Assembly (NCBI GenBank): GCA_010094045.1
Contig: ML986609.1
Location: forward strand, 34,349 to 98,348
Length of the DNA: 64,000 bases
Reading direction: 5' to 3'
DNA from: Lojkania enalia
Lineage: Eukaryota; Ascomycota; Dothideomycetes; Pleosporales
Part shown: positions 60,533-64,000 of the stretch, piece after piece
How the letters are laid out: every line of letters begins with the position of its first letter
Position numbering within the stretch: position 1 is the first letter of the stretch
Translations under genes and position numbers: made by a program
Notes under the pieces: model-generated
What the model was told of the DNA's origin: nothing
Database searches by the model: none
The model's input: the letters and a program-made list of their open reading frames with translations, nothing else

Positions 60533-61072
60533 TGTTATAAACATAGAACGCTAAGAGGCACTACCTCTATGGCTAGGGCTTAATCCAACATCAGCCACTG
60601 TATAGGTCGACTCGGATGAGGACTAACAGGGTAATAACAGGTAGAAGTATGTTAAGGACCAATTATCGGATAGTAAGTAGTAGGACTGCGGGAACTGGGG
60701 AGATAATTAGTTAGACGATAAGGTATAGCACAACTTATATACGTAATAATGGTAGAAGTGTTAGGTATAGTAGGTTGGACCTGACAGACCTAATAGACCT
60801 AATAAGCTAGGCTTAGCGGTTTTAGACCTAACTATATAAGGAGGAGGATCTTTTTAGTAGATTAAGTCCTATATAGTTATTCTTGTAGATTTATCTTATT
60901 ACTCTATTAGACTTCTAAATATACTTGTTATATTCGAAGAACCGGCGAACCTAATACTCTCTCTTTACTAAAGCTACTACCTCTAACTAACCTAATATAA
61001 ATAAGGCCCCGGCACGTGTATGACTGCTATAGCGGTTGTTATATATACTAGTAGTATATTAGGTTAGTAATA
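60533..61072 (+). repeat. G3 3' LTR
   Basis: 540 bp, from tgttataaacatag to aggttagtaata (CA mutated to TA). The first ~170 bp retain CA/TG and have no partner in the truncated 5' LTR. The remaining 382 bp match it with transition differences. Confidence 0.82.
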
Positions 61073-62300
61073 CTAGTATTATATTATTATAAAGCGCGTA
61101 CTATACTTCTCTAGTTCTTTTTATATTTACCTAAAGGATCTAGAATTCTCTATTTATAGTATTAATATATAAGAATTCTACCTATCTCTTTTCTAAATTC
61201 TAGGCATTTTTAGTATAATATTTAATATAGGCCTTAGTAGTTAATGTATTATAGGTTAACCGTCTTATAATATAAGTATTCTTCTTACTTATATATATCG
61301 CATACCTCTTATTATATATAGTCTCTTATTTTATATCTAAACCTCTTATACTTATAGTAGGCTACTAGTATATATTACTCCTCGAATTATAATACTATAA
61401 TACCCCCTCTTCTAAATATTATACTGTCTAACTTTAGTAGCTTTTTAGCTTCCTCCTTTATTACTACCTTAACTACTACTAATATATACTATTCTCTAAG
61501 CTTTAGTTATTTTAACTATAGTATTATATATACCTCTACTCTATTTTCTATACTGAATTATTCTATTACTAACCTATTTACTTTACTACTTTCTACATCT
61601 ATAGCTAAAGCTACTTTAATTTAGTCTACTTTTACTAGATACTATTTAGATCCTACTAGTTTTATACCTAGTAGAGTTAGTTTAAACTAGTCTACTATTA
61701 CCTACTAGACCGCTACCTTCTTATTCTTATTAACTAAGAACTTAATTATACTTATATTATTATTTACTTACTGTATATAGAAGTCTTTTACTATTATTCT
61801 TTTAAGACTTTTAATACTATTTATACTTTATTAGATTATCTACTTAGCCGCCTCTATAATTACTATCTTCTCTATTATATTATCTCTTATCTAACTAATA
61901 TTAATTACTAGCTATTGTTTATTCTTCTTACTAACTCTTCGTCTATTTATTAACCTTAAAAGCCTTATACCTAATTCTACCTACTATCTACTAACTATAA
62001 CTATAGTTTATATATATTTTAATAGTACTTTAGTTAAATAAATATTAAACTATATTTAAAAAGAGTATATAGTTTTATATAACTCTATAATCTAGTCTTT
62101 AAAATTCTATTATTCTACTTAGAATATTATATAGTTACTTTAAATATCTTTAATAATCTTATTCTAGTTTATAATAATATTATTTTATTATACTATCGTC
62201 TATTTTAGGCTTATAATAAGTTTAGCTAGCTCCTCTATCCTGGTACTACTACTATTAAAAGCTTGTTAAGAAGAGGTTAATATACACCTAATATAAGATA
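61073..62300 (-). pseudogene. LINE-type ORF1 remnant with three zinc knuckles
   Basis: On the minus strand at 61203-61359 are three successive knuckles: Y-x2-Y-x4-Y-x4-Y (CX2CX4HX4C with all four ligands turned to Tyr), a second incomplete one, and Y-x2-Y-x3-Y-x6-C (CX2CX3HX6C). This triple arrangement is typical of the gag-like ORF1 of fungal non-LTR retrotransposons (Tad/I-like). The upstream part (61400-62280) reads as a Lys/Glu/Leu-rich region. ORF2 should follow to the left but G3 is inserted there. All assignments are from motif spacing. Confidence 0.6.
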
Positions 62301-62680
62301 GTAGTAGTTTATATTACTCTAGATATTACTATATACTATTAGGTTCCTCGTTCTATAGTAATAGTAGTACTATAGCTCTATACTTAGCTTATATAGATTA
62401 GCTCGCTATTATCTTTATTATCGGGGGCTGCTATAGTATATTAGATACCTTTATTATCCGCCTTCTAGTATATTTTACTAGTATAGGGGGTAGTATTAAT
62501 AGGTTATAGTTAGAATCTAACTTCGCTATTAGGGCTTTAGTATAAAGTTTAGTAGTCCGGGCGGACTACTTTATAGTAGAAACTAGCTAAGCGAGTGTCT
62601 ACGGTTTAAGTAAAAGAATATCTAAGATAAATATCCTTCTTTTTAATAATTTAGAAGTTTTCTATTATTCCTTAGCCCTT
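62301..62680. other. Unassigned stretch between the two LINE fragments
   Basis: Slightly richer in G and C (for example 62425-62440 and 62555-62570) than its surroundings. No frame or repeat is recognised. It may be the 5' leader of the left LINE copy. Confidence 0.3.
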
Positions 62681-62707
62681 AATATATATATATATATATA
62701 TGTGTGT
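62681..62707. repeat. (TA)n(TG)n microsatellite
   Basis: About ten TA units followed by tgtgtgt. It lies where the 3' tail of the right-hand LINE copy would be expected on the minus strand, and may be that tail. Confidence 0.75.
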
Positions 62708-64000
62708 ATTCTATTATAGCTATATACTCTATAGGTATAGGCTATTATAAAGCACTAGCTATATATATTCTACTTTCTTATACCTACTCTATTTTAAAAG
62801 CTATCTATAAGACCTATTTATCTAATACCTAACTCCCTACTTAATAAAGGAAAGAAAAGAAAAGTAATATACTACTATATATAAGATAAGCTATATAGCT
62901 AATTATAGCCTCGCGTCTATAGAGTATTTCTGGTATTATACACCTCTTAATTAGTAGTATACTAGTCGAAGCGCGTTTATAGATAGCTTATTATTCTACG
63001 CCTATAAGGTAGAAGAGGAAACCTTTAGCTGCCTCTACTTATCTGCTTCCTCTTATCTCTACTTACTTTATCTTATACTTTTAGTTATAGCCGCCCTATA
63101 CTCTTTACAAATTTAATTATCGCCTTAACTACTTCTATATCTAGCTTCTAGTACTAAATTAGTCCGTCTATACTCTACCTACTTCCCTCTTATCTACTTA
63201 AGTACTCTTCTAGCGCGTATAATAGCTCGCTAAACCGCTGTCTGTACTACTATTATAACTTAGCTTTTTACTATCTCTACCTTCTATATAAGAAGAGAAA
63301 GTATACTATTAACTCTTTATATCTATACTCGTATACTATAGTATCTACAGCCTTAATCTTATAGAGATACTTATTAAGAAACGTTTTACCCGTCTATAGC
63401 TGCGTAATAATAGCTGCCTTATTACTATTTAACTGTTAGTATATCTCTACTAACTTGCCTAGATAAAATATTATATTAATCTTCCGTATAAACTTTCTCT
63501 TCTCTTCCTACTTTAGTAGAGGTAGTCCTATTATTACGTTGGCTCTTTCTAGTACTAATTATATTAGATACTATAGTACTCCGTCTTACTGTAGTAGCTA
63601 CTTACTTTCTTCTCTTATTACTTTCTTCGCCAGTCTATCTACCTGCTTATTTTCCTCGATCTCTATATATTCTAGAATCTAATATAGTATAGTATTAGTT
63701 ATCTAAAGTTTTTTAATAATCTCTATTATAGTAACTTAATATATACTAGCTCGTTAACTACATACTAACAGTAATACTAATTATAAGTTAGAGAAGATCC
63801 GGATACTTAACGTTAGTATAGGCCGACTATCTCTATTAAGAGTTATATATAATAGGCCCTATAACTAATTAGCAGCTTTACTAATTACTAGTAATTTGGT
63901 TAGGTATATATTCGCCTAGTTTAAGCTTACTATTATCTTTAAGACGCAAATTTGCGATAGTCTAGTATATACTCTAATATCTACTCTACTGTTCTATACT
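62708..64000 (-). pseudogene. LINE-type ORF2 remnant: RNase H and C-terminal zinc region
   Basis: Minus strand. An RNase H-like segment ends ILEYIEIEENKQVDRLAKKV (about 63595-63660), matching the conserved ...GNE-AD-AAK end of the LINE RNase H domain. It is followed by KAAIITQL-TGKTFLNKYLYKIKAVDT (about 63345-63425) and YRYKELIVYFLFLYRR (about 63290-63335), where C-x-C and H...C ligands have become Tyr. This is the usual C-terminus of fungal I/Tad-clade ORF2. The RT and endonuclease parts lie beyond the right edge. Many RIP stops. Confidence 0.65.

Larger units (their letters stand above)
54122..61072 (+). mobile_element. G3: Ty3/Gypsy element with antisense 3' gene
   Basis: A Gypsy element of about 6.95 kb as preserved, lacking the first ~160 bp of its 5' LTR. 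The order is partial LTR, gag, protease, RT, RNase H, integrase, an antisense gene, a purine tract, then the full 3' LTR (60533-61072, 540 bp). RIP is heavy up to about 59.2 kb, light to about 60.7 kb, then moderate in the 3' LTR. The right flank is LINE ORF1 sequence. The 5' flank is lost, so no target duplication can be checked. Confidence 0.88.

Noticed and set aside
60155..60544. 129-codon minus-strand frame ending inside the antisense gene and starting in the 3' LTR
   Set aside because: It spans the purine tract and the LTR edge, overlaps the antisense gene in a different frame, and has no recognisable domain. It more likely covers the promoter and leader of that gene.
1..64000. Centromere
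   Set aside because: AT-rich, RIP-mutated transposon nests are typical of fungal centromeres, but sequence alone cannot show CENP-A. The helicase array points rather to a subtelomeric origin.

Overview
The window looks like constitutive heterochromatin from a filamentous ascomycete (Pezizomycotina) that carries repeat-induced point mutation (RIP). Nearly all CpA/TpG steps have become TpA, so long stretches are TA-rich. Recognisable transposon and helicase frames are broken almost only by TAA/TAG at former Gln/Trp codons, and paired LTRs differ by C/T and G/A transitions. I see no intact host gene, tRNA or rRNA. The content is nested mobile elements plus a multicopy RecQ-like helicase, which in many fungi is a subtelomeric (telomere-linked helicase type) family. 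Assignments rest on by-eye translation and alignment.

Layout. 1-20161: four minus-strand copies of the helicase unit (here HEL A', A, B, C), head-to-tail. Each has the same precise 5' head at its right edge and a ragged 3' truncation at its left edge. A is split by a Ty3/Gypsy chromovirus (G1, 3843-9346, TSD tttat). B is split by a minus-strand Gypsy (G2, 10620-17493, TSD atatc/atatt). 20162-21507: truncated Fot1/pogo-type transposon (P1). 21515-22840: a ~71-bp minisatellite and AT-rich sequence. 22840-23625: C-terminal part of a fifth helicase copy (D, minus strand).

23626-54121 is a rearranged nest. Gypsy K1 inserted into HEL D, Gypsy F inserted into K1, and an inversion of about 33.09-48.02 kb then separated the halves. 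The left half of K1 is at 23626-26965 (+) and its right half at 44160-48016 (-). The 5' part of HEL D is at 38393-44159 (+), itself carrying a complete pogo element (P2, 40875-42744). Target-site duplications and reading frames rejoin exactly if the inversion is undone. F1 (26966-33089), F2 (34676-38392, partial) and F3 (48017-54121, minus) are copies of one chromodomain Gypsy family. K2 (33090-34675) is the 3' end of another K copy.

54122-61072: Gypsy G3, whose distal 1.4 kb (about 59.25-60.7 kb) is almost free of RIP. It retains the end of pol and, antisense to it, a 108-aa frame with a Zn2Cys6-spaced cysteine motif. 61073-64000: two RIP-degraded minus-strand non-LTR (LINE) fragments, an ORF1 with three zinc knuckles and an ORF2 RNase H/C-terminus.

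The points most worth following are the fixed-head/ragged-tail helicase array, which resembles serial capping of eroded chromosome ends; the palindromes in each head; and antisense 3' genes in at least two, possibly three, Gypsy families.
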